DNA of 64,000 nt, taken from F1-120-MAGs118 sp013360535. Lineage in GTDB: Bacteria; Planctomycetota; UBA1135; GCA-002686595. The notes below the pieces were generated by a model that had not been told where the DNA came from, did not search any database, and worked only from the letters and a program-made list of their open reading frames with translations. The stretch's first letter is position 1. Each line of letters opens with the position of its first letter. This document shows positions 37,433 to 46,442 of this stretch, piece by piece. The stretch is taken from contig JAPKHC010000018.1 of NCBI GenBank assembly GCA_026647215.1, forward strand, positions 62,001-126,000, in the 5' to 3' direction. The translations under genes were made by a program, and so were the position numbers.

Positions 37433-38437
37433 ATGTCGAAACGAACCGCGAAGCTCGCGCTGAAGGTCGGGGTCACCCTGGCCGCCGTGCTGTGGATCGG
37501 CCTCAAGGTCAACTGGGGCGCGATCGGCTCGGCCTTCGCGCGCATCCCGTTCTCGACGTGGGCGCTGGTGTGGGGCGGGTTCCTCGCGGGGCACGCGCTC
37601 GGCATCTTCAAGTGGCGCTACAACGTCAATCTGGGCATGGGCGAGGGGCGTGCGCGCCTGAGGCCGCTCGATGCCGTGCAGTGCTACTCCGCGGGCATGT
37701 TCGCGAACCTGTGCCTGCCGAGCATCGTCGGCGGGGACGCGCTCAAGGCGGTGCTGGCGGCGCGCGTGACGGGTCGGGCGGAGGCGGCGGTGCTCGGCGG
37801 GCTCACGGAGCGGCTGATCGACACGCTGGCGCTGCTCGTGCTGATCGTGGCGGGGGCGCTGTGGTCCAAGGGCACGATGCCGAACTGGGCGCAGAGCGTC
37901 GTGCAGGTCGGAGCGGTGCTCGCGATCGGTGGAGCGCTGCTCGCGCTGCCGCTGGTGCTGCGCACGAAGCTCGCGCGCTGGCCGAAGAAGCTTCGCCGCA
38001 CGGCCGGCCGTTCGATGGTCGCGCTGCGGCGCGTGCTCGTGCGGCCGCACCGCGCGCTGGTCGTGTTCGCGCTTTCGCTCGTGATTCAGGCCTGGTTCGT
38101 GCTGCTCAACCGCGAGCTTGGGATCGCGATCGGTGTCGAGGCGCCGCTCGCCGTGTGGTTCTTCTGCGTGCCGATGACGAAGGCGATCACGCTCGCGCCG
38201 CTGTCGGTGGGCGGGCTCGGGCTGCGCGAGGCGACGCTGGCGGGCTTCCTGTTCGCGATGGCCGCGGTGCCCGAGGTCGACGGCGTCGCGTCGTCGCTCC
38301 TGTGGCAATCGATCCTGATCGCGACGGGCCTCGTCGGCGGAGCGTTGTGGTTCGTGCTCGGACTGCGAGCCGAAGCGCGCACCGGTGGCGGTCGCGACTC
38401 GCTGTTCAAGCTGAATGGGAGCCCGAGCCGTGGCTAG
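37433..38437 (+). CDS. UPF0104 / LPG-synthase-type transmembrane protein
   Basis: 334 residues, about 8 hydrophobic segments. The pattern (FANLCLPSIVGGDALKAVL, GLTERLIDTLALLVL, PLSVGGLGLREATLAG) is that of the lysylphosphatidylglycerol synthase transmembrane region without the catalytic domain. Such stand-alone proteins occur in polyprenyl-lipid and glycan loci and are suspected flippases or GT accessories; the function is not proven. GGAAGAAG before the ATG gives a good ribosome site. Its end overlaps the next coding region by 8 bases. Confidence 0.85.
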   Translation: MSKRTAKLALKVGVTLAAVLWIGLKVNWGAIGSAFARIPFSTWALVWGGFLAGHALGIFKWRYNVNLGMGEGRARLRPLDAVQCYSAGMFANLCLPSIVGGDALKAVLAARVTGRAEAAVLGGLTERLIDTLALLVLIVAGALWSKGTMPNWAQSVVQVGAVLAIGGALLALPLVLRTKLARWPKKLRRTAGRSMVALRRVLVRPHRALVVFALSLVIQAWFVLLNRELGIAIGVEAPLAVWFFCVPMTKAITLAPLSVGGLGLREATLAGFLFAMAAVPEVDGVASSLLWQSILIATGLVGGALWFVLGLRAEARTGGGRDSLFKLNGSPSRG

Positions 38438-39854
38438 TCCGCGTGTGGTGATCCTCGGCGGAGGTCCGGCGGGCGTCGGAGCCGCGCGCGAGCTCGCGCG
38501 CCGCAAGCTCGGGAGCGCGACGTTGCTCGAGGCCGGCGCGCACTACGGCGGCAACGCGGGCTCGTTCGAGTTCGGAGGCCAGTGGCTCGACTACGGCAGC
38601 CATCGACTGCATCCGGCGACCGATCCCGCGATCCTCGCCGACATTCGCGCGCTGCTCGGCGCCGACCTCAAGGATCGCCCGCGCCACGGGCGCATTCGCT
38701 TGTTGGGCAAGTGGATCCACTTCCCGCTGAAGCCCGTCGACCTGCTGCTGCGGCTCGACAAGAGCTTCGCGATCGGGACGTTGCGCGACATGGTCGCGAA
38801 GAAGCTCCCCGGGCGCGCGCCCGAGGGCGACACGTTCGAGTCGGTGATTCGCGCCAATCTCGGGCACACGATCGCCGACGAGTTCTACTTGCCGTACGCG
38901 GTGAAGCTGTGGGGGCGGGATCCGAAGGAGCTGAGCGGCGTGCAGGCGCGCAAGCGCGTGGCCGCGGGCTCGTTCGGCAAGCTCGTGCGCAAGGTCATGA
39001 ACGCGGTGCCGGGCTTCAAGGCGCCCGGTGCGGGGCGTTTCTACTATCCCGTGCGCGGTTTCGGGCAGATCAGCGAGGCCTATGCGGCGGAGGCGGCGAA
39101 GCTCGGCGCCGACATGCGGCTGGGCTGGCGCATGACGAAGCTCGAGCGGCCCGCGGGCGAGAGCGCGCCGTGGCGCGTGCACGCGGAAGGCCACGGGCGC
39201 GCGGACGTGCTCGAGGCCGACTACGTGTGGTCGACGATTCCCGTCACGCTGCTCGCGCGCGCGCTCGCGCCGGCGGCGCCCGCGGACGTGCTCGAGGCGA
39301 CGAAGGCGGTGACGTACCGCTCGATGATCCTGATCTACGTGCAGCTGCCGGTGGAGCAGTTCACCGAGTACGACGCGCACTACTTCCCCGGCGCGAAGAC
39401 GCGCATCACGCGGCTCTCGGAGCCGAAGAACTACTCCGACCTCGGGCGGCCCAAGGGCTCGACGATCCTGTGCGCGGAACTGCCGTGCGCAATGGGCGAC
39501 GCCGTGTGGAAGATGGGCGACGAGGAGCTCGGCCGGCTGCTCGCCGAGGACCTCGCGGAGTGCGGGCTGCCGCTTCCGGCGAAGCCGACGACGGTGTTCA
39601 CGCGCCGCCTGCCGCAGGCCTACCCGATCTACCTGATGGGCTACGAGGCACCGCTCGCGAAGGTCGAGGGCTGGGTCGAGAGCGTGCCGAGGCTCCTGAG
39701 CTACGGGCGGCAGGGCCTGTTCCAGCACGACAACACGCACCATGCGCTCGCGATGGCCTACGGCGCCGTCGATTGCATGCAATCCGGTCGTTTCGACACA
39801 AAGCATTGGGGCGAGCTGCGCCAAGTGTTCGCCAAGCACGTCGTCGAGGATTGA
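38430..39854 (+). CDS. FAD-dependent oxidoreductase, protoporphyrinogen oxidase/amine-oxidase-like
   Basis: 474 residues. FAD-binding Rossmann motif VVILGGGPAGVGAARE at residues 5-20, then the flavin-near GGNAGSFEFGGQWLDYGSHRLHP, and a C-terminal ribityl-binding segment (YGRQGLFQHDNTHHALAMAYGA). The fold group includes UDP-galactopyranose mutase-like and phytoene desaturase-like enzymes. Next to glycan membrane genes, a role in sugar or lipid carrier modification is more likely than haem synthesis. GTG 38430 is preferred: GGGAG lies 8 bases upstream and the sequence then starts MASPRVVIL; ATG 38415 would add five residues. Confidence 0.82.
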   Translation: MASPRVVILGGGPAGVGAARELARRKLGSATLLEAGAHYGGNAGSFEFGGQWLDYGSHRLHPATDPAILADIRALLGADLKDRPRHGRIRLLGKWIHFPLKPVDLLLRLDKSFAIGTLRDMVAKKLPGRAPEGDTFESVIRANLGHTIADEFYLPYAVKLWGRDPKELSGVQARKRVAAGSFGKLVRKVMNAVPGFKAPGAGRFYYPVRGFGQISEAYAAEAAKLGADMRLGWRMTKLERPAGESAPWRVHAEGHGRADVLEADYVWSTIPVTLLARALAPAAPADVLEATKAVTYRSMILIYVQLPVEQFTEYDAHYFPGAKTRITRLSEPKNYSDLGRPKGSTILCAELPCAMGDAVWKMGDEELGRLLAEDLAECGLPLPAKPTTVFTRRLPQAYPIYLMGYEAPLAKVEGWVESVPRLLSYGRQGLFQHDNTHHALAMAYGAVDCMQSGRFDTKHWGELRQVFAKHVVED

Positions 39855-39858
39855 CGGC

Positions 39859-39880
39859 CGATCCCGCATCCACGGGATCG
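39859..39880 (+). terminator. Terminator-like hairpin after the FAD oxidoreductase gene
   Basis: A perfect 8-bp stem, CGATCCCG / CGGGATCG, with a 6-base loop, begins 5 bases after the stop codon. No U-tract follows. Confidence 0.45.
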
Positions 39881-40053
39881 TCATGCGCGTTCCGGCCCGC
39901 GCGCGCTTAGGTTGGATTTCATGAGCGGGCGACGCTCGTTGCGGTGCTCCTGCCGCGGCGAGCTCACGGCGCCCGCGAGTGACTGGGAAGTTCTGCGATG
40001 GGGATCGTCGCGCTGCGTGACGGGTGCTGGGCCCGAACGCCTGCGCGACGAGA

Positions 40054-40087
40054 AGGGCGCGCGCCGGGTCGCTCCGGCGCGCGCCCT
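40054..40087 (-). terminator. Terminator-like hairpin after the HEAT-repeat gene
   Basis: A perfect 14-bp stem (AGGGCGCGCGCCGG with its complement) and a 6-base loop lie 26 bases beyond the minus-strand stop at 40113. It is the strongest simple hairpin in the window and sits in the 258-bp convergent gap 39855-40112, which otherwise shows no supported gene. Confidence 0.55.
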
Positions 40088-40112
40088 CGTGCCCTTCGCG
40101 AGCCGCGCTCGC

Positions 40113-42431
40113 CTACTTGCTCTCTTCGGGCTTGCTGCCGCCGCCGCAGGCGTCGATCGCGGCCAGCACGGCGGCCTTGAGCTCGGCGTCCCCGTTGCCG
40201 AGCAGCTTGACGAGCTCCGGCAGCGCCGTGGGCGCGCGCAGGACGCCGAGCGCCTTGACCGCACCGAACACGACGTCGCGTTGCGGGCTCGAGAGCAGCT
40301 TGAGGAGCTCGGTCGTCGTCGAGCGCTGCTCGTTCGAGATGTTCATCCACGCCTGGAACTCCTCGAGTGCCTCGCGCTGCACGCGGAAGGCCGCGAAGGT
40401 CTCCTGGGCCTCATCGCGCACCGTAGCGTCGCGGTCGCGCAACGCCTCGCCGAGCAGCGGGATCGCCGGCTCGTAGAGCGCCTCGCGGAAGGCGCGGATC
40501 GCGTAGACCATCAGGTTCGGGTTCTCGCGCGAGAGCTGGGGGACGACCTCGACGGCGAGCGCGAGGACGGGCTCGCCCGCGTTCGTGTTCTCGAGCAGGC
40601 TCTCGAGCAGGTCGCCGCACAGTTCGGGCGGAAGTTTCTCGCGCAGGCCGCGGCGCACGAAGTCCGCGGAGACCTGCCGCGAGGGAAGGTGCTGGACCAG
40701 ATAGGCGAGCCTGCGCGCACGCTGCAGTGCCACGCCGCCCTGGCGGGCCGGCTCGAGGCGCTTCCAGAGCATCGCGGTCGTGTCCTTCCCGTGCAGCTGA
40801 GCGGCCGTGAAGAAGACGACGCCGACCATGTTCGAGCCCCGCAGCATGTCGGAATCCTCGACCAGCGCGAGCGCCCGCTCGACCGACGCGGGATCGTGGG
40901 TCGCGTTGCTCAGGTAGAGACCCGAGTTCACCATCGAGGAGTCCCGCACGCCCATCAGCCATTCGGCGACGACGCGGTAGCTTTCTGGCAGCGGCTGGGA
41001 GCTTCCCCTGTGGCGCTCGCCGACCACGCTGCACCAGTTCTTCGCATCGTCGGCGAGCAGGTTGCGCTCCGAGGCCCCGAGCAGCTTCGCGAAGTTCGCG
41101 AACACCTGCTCCTCACCCGCCGCCTCGCTGGCCTTGACGATCTGGCGCGAGATGGCGCGCGCGGCGTGCCCGCTGCTCGGATTGGAGAAGTCCGTGCGCG
41201 GACCGATGGCAGCGTAGAGCTCGAGCAGCAGCTCGGAGGTCGTGATCGCGACCTTGTTGTTGCGCGGCGAGAGCAGGTTCGCGAGCAGCAGGTCCGTGTC
41301 CGGATCGAGCTTCTCCTTGCCGCCCTTCGCGAGCGCGAGCGCCGTGCCGACGCACAGGTCGGTGTCGGTGCCGAGCACCCACGGCTCGGCGAACTTGCGC
41401 GGGAACCTGCGGACGGCCTCGTGCAGCTTGACCTGGTTCGCGCGCGAGAGCTGCAGCGGGCCGCTCGACTGCTCGGAACGTCCCCACACAAGCTGCTCGG
41501 CGCACTGCCTCGCGATGCTTGCATCCGGAGCGACGCCGTCGGCGCGCTCGAGCAGGAAGGACAGGTCCTCCAGGTTGCCGTTGATCCGCCACGCGCCCAT
41601 AAGCTCACTGTGAAGCGCATCGCGATCCCGCTCCGGAACCGTGCCGCTGGCGAGGATCTCGTAGGCCTTGCGCGGGGCGACCCCCGCCAGCCAGCGGAGC
41701 GCCCCGAAGTTCCCCGCGCGTGCCGCCCGCAGCATCGGTTCGAGCGCGCGGGGGTCCTTCGAGTCCTTGAGCTTGCCCACCGCGGCGTCGCGCACCGCAG
41801 GCACCGCATCGTCCATGGCGCGCAGCAGGAGCTCGACGTGGCGGGAGGGGAACAGGCTCACCGCCTCACGCCGGAAGATCGGGTCCTTGCCTTCGAGCAC
41901 CTTCGCGAGCGCGGCTTGAGCCTTCGCGGAATCCATCGCAGCCAGCGTCGCCACCGCGAACAGTGGCGCATTCTCCACGGAGTCCGGCACACCGTCGATC
42001 TTGATCTCGGCACTGCGGGGCTGCTGCGTCATGCGCTCGAGGATCGGCACGAGGATGTCGCCGTACAGGGCCAGATCGGCAGCGCGGTTCCATCGTTGGC
42101 CGAACTCGTGCTGAAGCGCTTCATGGAGGAGCTCGAGCGCCGGCTTGGGCAGCGTCTCCTTGGGCGGAGCGCCCTGACCGCGGCGACCGAGCACGCGCTC
42201 GAGCGCAGCGTCGGCCTCCTTCGTGACCGCGGCGTCGCCGGCTTTCGACGCGGCGGCCGAAGCTTCGCGGTAGCCCGCCTCGGCGGCAGCGAGATCGTGC
42301 TGGTTGTTCTCGGCGTAGGCCGCGCGCTCGAGCAATTGGCGCGGAGTGACGGTGCCCTGCACAGGCTCGCCGGCGAGCGCGACGAGGGACAGGGCGGTGA
42401 GGGCGATGGCGGGGGCGAGCGTTCGTTGCAT
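40113..42431 (-). CDS. Exported HEAT-repeat protein
   Basis: 772 residues. A signal peptide (MQRTLAPAIALTALSLVALAG) leads into an almost wholly helical protein with repeated HEAT/Armadillo-like pairs, for example AVPAVRDAAVGKLKDSKDP, RDATVRDEAQETFAAF and RDVVFGAVKALGVLRAP. No catalytic motif is seen; a scaffold or adaptor role in the periplasm is the usual inference. ATG 42431 is chosen because AAGGAGA precedes it at good spacing; the frame extends 19 codons further upstream. It ends in a convergent gap with a strong hairpin. The two-component genes start just upstream in the same direction of transcription. Confidence 0.8.
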   Translation of the reverse strand: MQRTLAPAIALTALSLVALAGEPVQGTVTPRQLLERAAYAENNQHDLAAAEAGYREASAAASKAGDAAVTKEADAALERVLGRRGQGAPPKETLPKPALELLHEALQHEFGQRWNRAADLALYGDILVPILERMTQQPRSAEIKIDGVPDSVENAPLFAVATLAAMDSAKAQAALAKVLEGKDPIFRREAVSLFPSRHVELLLRAMDDAVPAVRDAAVGKLKDSKDPRALEPMLRAARAGNFGALRWLAGVAPRKAYEILASGTVPERDRDALHSELMGAWRINGNLEDLSFLLERADGVAPDASIARQCAEQLVWGRSEQSSGPLQLSRANQVKLHEAVRRFPRKFAEPWVLGTDTDLCVGTALALAKGGKEKLDPDTDLLLANLLSPRNNKVAITTSELLLELYAAIGPRTDFSNPSSGHAARAISRQIVKASEAAGEEQVFANFAKLLGASERNLLADDAKNWCSVVGERHRGSSQPLPESYRVVAEWLMGVRDSSMVNSGLYLSNATHDPASVERALALVEDSDMLRGSNMVGVVFFTAAQLHGKDTTAMLWKRLEPARQGGVALQRARRLAYLVQHLPSRQVSADFVRRGLREKLPPELCGDLLESLLENTNAGEPVLALAVEVVPQLSRENPNLMVYAIRAFREALYEPAIPLLGEALRDRDATVRDEAQETFAAFRVQREALEEFQAWMNISNEQRSTTTELLKLLSSPQRDVVFGAVKALGVLRAPTALPELVKLLGNGDAELKAAVLAAIDACGGGSKPEESK

Positions 42432-42534
42432 GGTTTCGGTCTCCTTGTGAGGCAAGAGACGCCAGATCGAACGCGAGCGTGTCACCACCCTGCCCGAGGG
42501 TTGTCAAAAGTTGTCAAACGGCGCGCCCGACTTG

Positions 42535-43224
42535 TCAGCACTCGAGCCGATAGCCGACGCCGAAGGCCGTCAGCAGGTGCTTCGGCTCGGCGGGATCGCG
42601 CTCGAGCTTCTGGCGCAACTTCAGCATGTGCTGATCGACCGTACGCGTCGTCGGGAAGCGCTCGTGGCCCCAGACTTCCTCGAGGAAACACTCGCGCGAC
42701 ACCGGGCGGCCGCGTTCGCGCCACAAGAGCTTGAGCATGTCGACTTCGCGCAGCGAGAGCTCGTCGGTGCGTCCGCCGAGCGTGACCTTCATGGCGCGCA
42801 AGTCGACCTTCGCCGGGCCGATCTCGAGCTCGTTCGGCACGTCCGGCTCCGCACCAGCGCGCCGCCGCATCCGCGCCTTCACGCGCGCGAGCAGCTCGAC
42901 GAGGCTGAAGGGCTTGGTCACGTAGTCGTCGGCGCCGAGGTCGAAGCCGTGGACCTTGTCGATCTCCTGGTTCTTCGCCGTGAGCAGGATCACCGGCACG
43001 TCGCGGCCCGAGTGGCGCAGCTCGCCGAGCACGTCGAAGCCCGACTTGCGCGGCAACATCACGTCGAGCAGCACGAGCTCGAAGGAATCGCGCCGCAGGC
43101 GCTCGAGCGCCGTCGCGCCGTCGCGCACGAGCGTGACCGCGTAACCCTCGCGGGCCAGCGCGTACTCGAGGCCGACGGCCATCGCTTCTTCGTCCTCGAC
43201 GACCAGGATGCGTTGTTGCGTCAT
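42535..43224 (-). CDS. OmpR/PhoB-family response regulator
   Basis: 229 residues. Receiver domain with acidic pocket E10-D11-E12, phospho-acceptor D54 and K104; a winged-helix DNA-binding domain follows (about 132-228) with TVDQHMLKLRQKLE and GVGYRLEC. It overlaps the histidine kinase gene by 4 bases (ATGA), so here the regulator comes second and the pair is coupled. Targets are unknown; the nearby HEAT-repeat protein gene, 103 bases downstream, is one candidate. Confidence 0.94.
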   Translation of the reverse strand: MTQQRILVVEDEEAMAVGLEYALAREGYAVTLVRDGATALERLRRDSFELVLLDVMLPRKSGFDVLGELRHSGRDVPVILLTAKNQEIDKVHGFDLGADDYVTKPFSLVELLARVKARMRRRAGAEPDVPNELEIGPAKVDLRAMKVTLGGRTDELSLREVDMLKLLWRERGRPVSRECFLEEVWGHERFPTTRTVDQHMLKLRQKLERDPAEPKHLLTAFGVGYRLEC

Positions 43225-45146
43225 GCGGGCGTTCCGAGCGGGATCCTCAGCACGAAACGCGAGCCGCCGCCGTCGCGCGGCTCGCAGGTGACCGAACCGG
43301 AGTGGGCGAGCGCGACGCCGCGCACGAGCGCGAGGCCGAGGCCGACGCCGGGGCGCTCGCGCACGAGCTCGTCGCCGACGCGGTGGAAGGGCTCGAAGAT
43401 GCGCTCGCGTTCGGCGGCGGGCACGCCCGGGCCGCGGTCGAGCACCGAGAGCTCCGCGACGGACTCCGCGCGCCGCACGACGACGTCGACGCCGCCAGCG
43501 GGCGTGCCGTACTTCGTGGCGTTGTCGACGAGCTCGGAAATGGCGCCGAGCAGCGCGTCGCGGTCGCCGCGGATCGGGAGTGCCTGCGGTGCGTCGACGC
43601 GCAGGTCGAAGCCGCGCTCGCGGGCCAGCGGCGCCACAGACTCGACGGCCGCGCGCGCGAGCTCCGCGAGGTCGAGCGAAGCCATCGACGTCGGATCGAG
43701 CGCCGACTGCCCACGGGCGAAGCGCAGCACGCTGTCGACGAGCCGTCCGAGTCGGTCCGACTCACGAACGGTGCGCGCGCCGAACTCGCGCACGCGCTCG
43801 GGCTCGACGTCGCCGTTCTCGAGCAGCTCCGCGAGCAGCCGGATCGACGCGATCGGCGTCTTCAGCTCGTGCGTGACGGCCGCGACGAACTGCTCGCGCT
43901 CGTGGGCGAGGCGCGCCTCGCGCTGCAACGTCCGCACGGTCGCCAGCGCAGCGAGCGTGGCCGCGAGCAGCGCGACGCCGCCGAGGACCGCGATGCCGAG
44001 GAAGCGACGGCGCTCTCCAGCCTCGTACTCCGCGAACCCCAGCCCGTGCGCGCGCACGAACACTTCCCCGAGCGGCGCGCGGGCGCGTTCGAGCGCGGAC
44101 GGCGCGTCGCGATTCGCCGGAACGCCCACGAGCGTCCGGCCGGAGCCATCTTCGATCGACGCGGCGAACCCGAGCTCCTGCCAGCCGCGCGGGTCGGAAC
44201 GTTCGAGCGCCTTGGTGCCGAGCGCATCGAGCTCGAGCGCCGTGCCCTGCCAGCCATCGCCCTCCGCAACGGCCGCGACGACGACGCGCGAGGCACCTCC
44301 CGGCGCGAGAGTCGGATCCGCCGGCAGCGGAAACGCCTGCGGCCCGTTCGGGGCGCCGCGCGCGAGCCAATCGGAGATGCCCTGGGTCCAGGCAGCCTGG
44401 AAGCGCAGCTCGCGCGCGGCCTCGAGCGCGGCATGTTCGAGCCCTGCGGCGCGTTCCGGCGCGAGCGCGGCGATGCGCTGGGCCACGCTCAGCGCGAACG
44501 TGGCCGTGGCGGAGTCCAGGATCGACCTGCGGTCGGCGAGCGCGTCCGCGTGCAGTGGCTCGAGGACCTCCAGTCCGGCACCGTCGACGCGCGCGAGCTC
44601 CGCACGTGCCGCAAGGGCGCGTCGCAGGCCGCGTTCATCCCGATCTTCCGGGAATCTCTCGACGATCCGCTTCCACGAGCTCCGAGCGAGGTCGAGCTCG
44701 CCCGCACGCTCGGCGCGCGCGGCGATCCAGCCCAAGGCCCAGGCCGCGAGCGCGGGGCGGTCCTCGCGCGCTGTCAGCTCCGCGAGCCGACGGGTGATGT
44801 CGGCTTCACGTCCGGCGAGGGCAAACGCGTCGATTTCCGCCGACGCGGTCTCGCGCACGCTGCGGTCGGCGCTGCTTTCGAGCGACACCGTGCGGGCCGC
44901 GGGCTCGAGCAGCTCCGGCGCCGCGTTGGCGCGCCATTTCAGCGCCGCTTCGTCGCGTGGAAGCGCCTCGACCAGCCCGTCGAGCTGCTCGACCACGACA
45001 CGCGCGTAGGTCGAGGCCTGCTCGACGTACCGCGCGCGCGCGCCGTCGAGATCGAGCGCCATGGCACGCAGGCCGACGACGCCGATGGCAGCGAGGGGCA
45101 CGAGCAGCGCGGCGAACAGCCAAGCGAGAGCACGGGGCGAGCGCAC
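43221..45146 (-). CDS. Sensor histidine kinase with large extracytoplasmic domain
   Basis: 641 residues. Membrane segments at about 8-28 and 371-395 enclose a periplasmic domain of about 340 residues that is mostly Ala-rich helix with no recognised ligand-binding family. The HisKA box is T-H426-E-L-K-T-P, and the ATPase domain has N-box ELVDNATKYG, G1 DRGPGVP and G2 GVGLGLALV. It phosphorylates the coupled response regulator. The start is GTG, supported by a promoter whose -10 ends 6 bases before it. The helical sensory domain resembles the HEAT/TPR type, hinting at protein rather than small-ligand sensing; this is inference. Confidence 0.92.
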   Translation of the reverse strand: MRSPRALAWLFAALLVPLAAIGVVGLRAMALDLDGARARYVEQASTYARVVVEQLDGLVEALPRDEAALKWRANAAPELLEPAARTVSLESSADRSVRETASAEIDAFALAGREADITRRLAELTAREDRPALAAWALGWIAARAERAGELDLARSSWKRIVERFPEDRDERGLRRALAARAELARVDGAGLEVLEPLHADALADRRSILDSATATFALSVAQRIAALAPERAAGLEHAALEAARELRFQAAWTQGISDWLARGAPNGPQAFPLPADPTLAPGGASRVVVAAVAEGDGWQGTALELDALGTKALERSDPRGWQELGFAASIEDGSGRTLVGVPANRDAPSALERARAPLGEVFVRAHGLGFAEYEAGERRRFLGIAVLGGVALLAATLAALATVRTLQREARLAHEREQFVAAVTHELKTPIASIRLLAELLENGDVEPERVREFGARTVRESDRLGRLVDSVLRFARGQSALDPTSMASLDLAELARAAVESVAPLARERGFDLRVDAPQALPIRGDRDALLGAISELVDNATKYGTPAGGVDVVVRRAESVAELSVLDRGPGVPAAERERIFEPFHRVGDELVRERPGVGLGLALVRGVALAHSGSVTCEPRDGGGSRFVLRIPLGTPA

Positions 45147-45152
45147 GGAGCG

Positions 45153-45182
45153 ACGCTAGCCGCGCACCGTGCGCGGCGTCAA
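45153..45182 (-). promoter_or_regulatory. Promoter of the histidine kinase gene
   Basis: On the minus strand TTGACG (45182-45177) and TAGCGT (45158-45153) are 18 bases apart, and the -10 ends 6 bases before GTG 45146. This places the transcription start at the start codon, implying a leaderless transcript. The -35 overlaps the end of the metallophosphoesterase gene. Confidence 0.55.
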
Positions 45183-46297
45183 TCCGCGGCCCGCAACGTC
45201 AGCAGCGAGACTTCGGGTGGACACAGGAACCGCAGGCGCGGCGCGGTGCCTCGTTCGAGGCCCACTCCGCGCGAAACGTAGAGCTGGCGACCGTTGACGA
45301 TGTGCAGGCCACCGGCGGCGGCCGCGCGGGGCACGCTCGTCAGCGTGACCGGCGGGCCGAAGCCGGGAATCACGACCTGTCCGCCGTGCGTGTGGCCCGC
45401 GATCGCGAGGTCGAAGCCGTTTCGCCCGGGCTCGGCCTCCTCGACGCAGCTGGGGTAATGGCAGACGAGGATGCGGAGCTCGTCGCCCTCGCGCCGATCG
45501 AACGCGCGCGAGAAGGACTGGCCGAGATTCTCGCGCCAGTGCGCGATCGTCGCGCCGCCGATCAGAACGCGCTTGCCCGCGAACTCGACCTCCGCGGTCT
45601 CGTCGACGAGCAAGTGCACGTTGGTGCCCTCGAGCGCGTGCCGCACGAGCGACGGCGTGTCGGTGTTGCCGATCACGAAGTAGACGCCGAGCGGAGCCGC
45701 GAGCGGTGCGAGCAGCTCGCGGAACTGTGGCGCCGCCGCGAGGTAGCGCTCCTTGTTCGCGATCTGGATCAGGTCGCCGGGCAGCACGATCAGGTGCGGC
45801 TCGAAGGCCATCGCGCGCCGCACGGCCTCGCGCAGGTGCGCGTCGACTTCCTGCGACTGGATGTCCGCGAGCACCGCGATGCGCAGCGGCTCCGAAGGCG
45901 CGTTGCGCGGATCGATGGGGACGTCGTGGCGCTCCTCCACGAGGCGGAAGGGCTCGTAGAACGTGCCGTACCAGCCGAGCGCGGGCAGCAGGAGCGCACC
46001 GGCCAGCGCCACGGAGCGAACGGCTCGCGTGGCCTCGCGGCGCAGCGCGACGTGCAGCAGCGTGAGCGGAGTGACGACCACGAGCGTGGTCCAACCGAGC
46101 GAGGCCGCGAAAAAGAAGCTGTGCGCCGCCAGCACGAACACCGGGGCCTTCAGCGCGGCGAACAGGGCGCCAGCGGAGAGGGCCAGTGCGAGGCGCACGA
46201 GACCGATGCGCAGTGCGCGAAAGCGCAGCACGAAGAGGAGCAGCGAGAGATCGAGGGCGCCGGAGAGCGCGAGCAGGAACCAGAAGCGTGTCGTCAA
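45179..46297 (-). CDS. Membrane-anchored metallophosphoesterase
   Basis: 372 residues. Four or so N-terminal membrane segments (residues 1-120) carry a calcineurin-like domain: LADIQSQ, PGDL, GNTDTP, a His in CHYP, and GHTHGGQ. The first motif is D-I-Q rather than the canonical D-x-H, so one metal ligand is replaced. The layout is YkuE/YaeI-like, a family that includes UDP-diacylglucosamine or phospholipid phosphatases. The start is most likely TTG 46297, since no ATG or GTG lies between it and the first membrane segment. It is divergent from the DUF155 gene. Confidence 0.85.
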   Translation of the reverse strand: MTTRFWFLLALSGALDLSLLLFVLRFRALRIGLVRLALALSAGALFAALKAPVFVLAAHSFFFAASLGWTTLVVVTPLTLLHVALRREATRAVRSVALAGALLLPALGWYGTFYEPFRLVEERHDVPIDPRNAPSEPLRIAVLADIQSQEVDAHLREAVRRAMAFEPHLIVLPGDLIQIANKERYLAAAPQFRELLAPLAAPLGVYFVIGNTDTPSLVRHALEGTNVHLLVDETAEVEFAGKRVLIGGATIAHWRENLGQSFSRAFDRREGDELRILVCHYPSCVEEAEPGRNGFDLAIAGHTHGGQVVIPGFGPPVTLTSVPRAAAAGGLHIVNGRQLYVSRGVGLERGTAPRLRFLCPPEVSLLTLRAAD

Positions 46298-46442
46298 GCG
46301 AGGCCCAGGGGAGCCCCACGATGCCAGCGTTGGCGCAAGCTGGCCACTGTGAGCGCGAAGTTCCTGCCTTCGCCCTCCGACCCAGTCGCATGGGGAGTTG
46401 TGGGGCGCTGGGATCGGGCCGGAATCCGGCTTACATCCCCGC

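Noticed and set aside
39908..39923. TAGGTT followed 7 bases later by an ATG (39921), an ideal leaderless-promoter geometry with a long open frame.
   Set aside because: The frame runs antisense through the HEAT-repeat gene, is Arg/Cys-rich and has no domain. A non-coding transcript is possible, but a protein gene is not supported.
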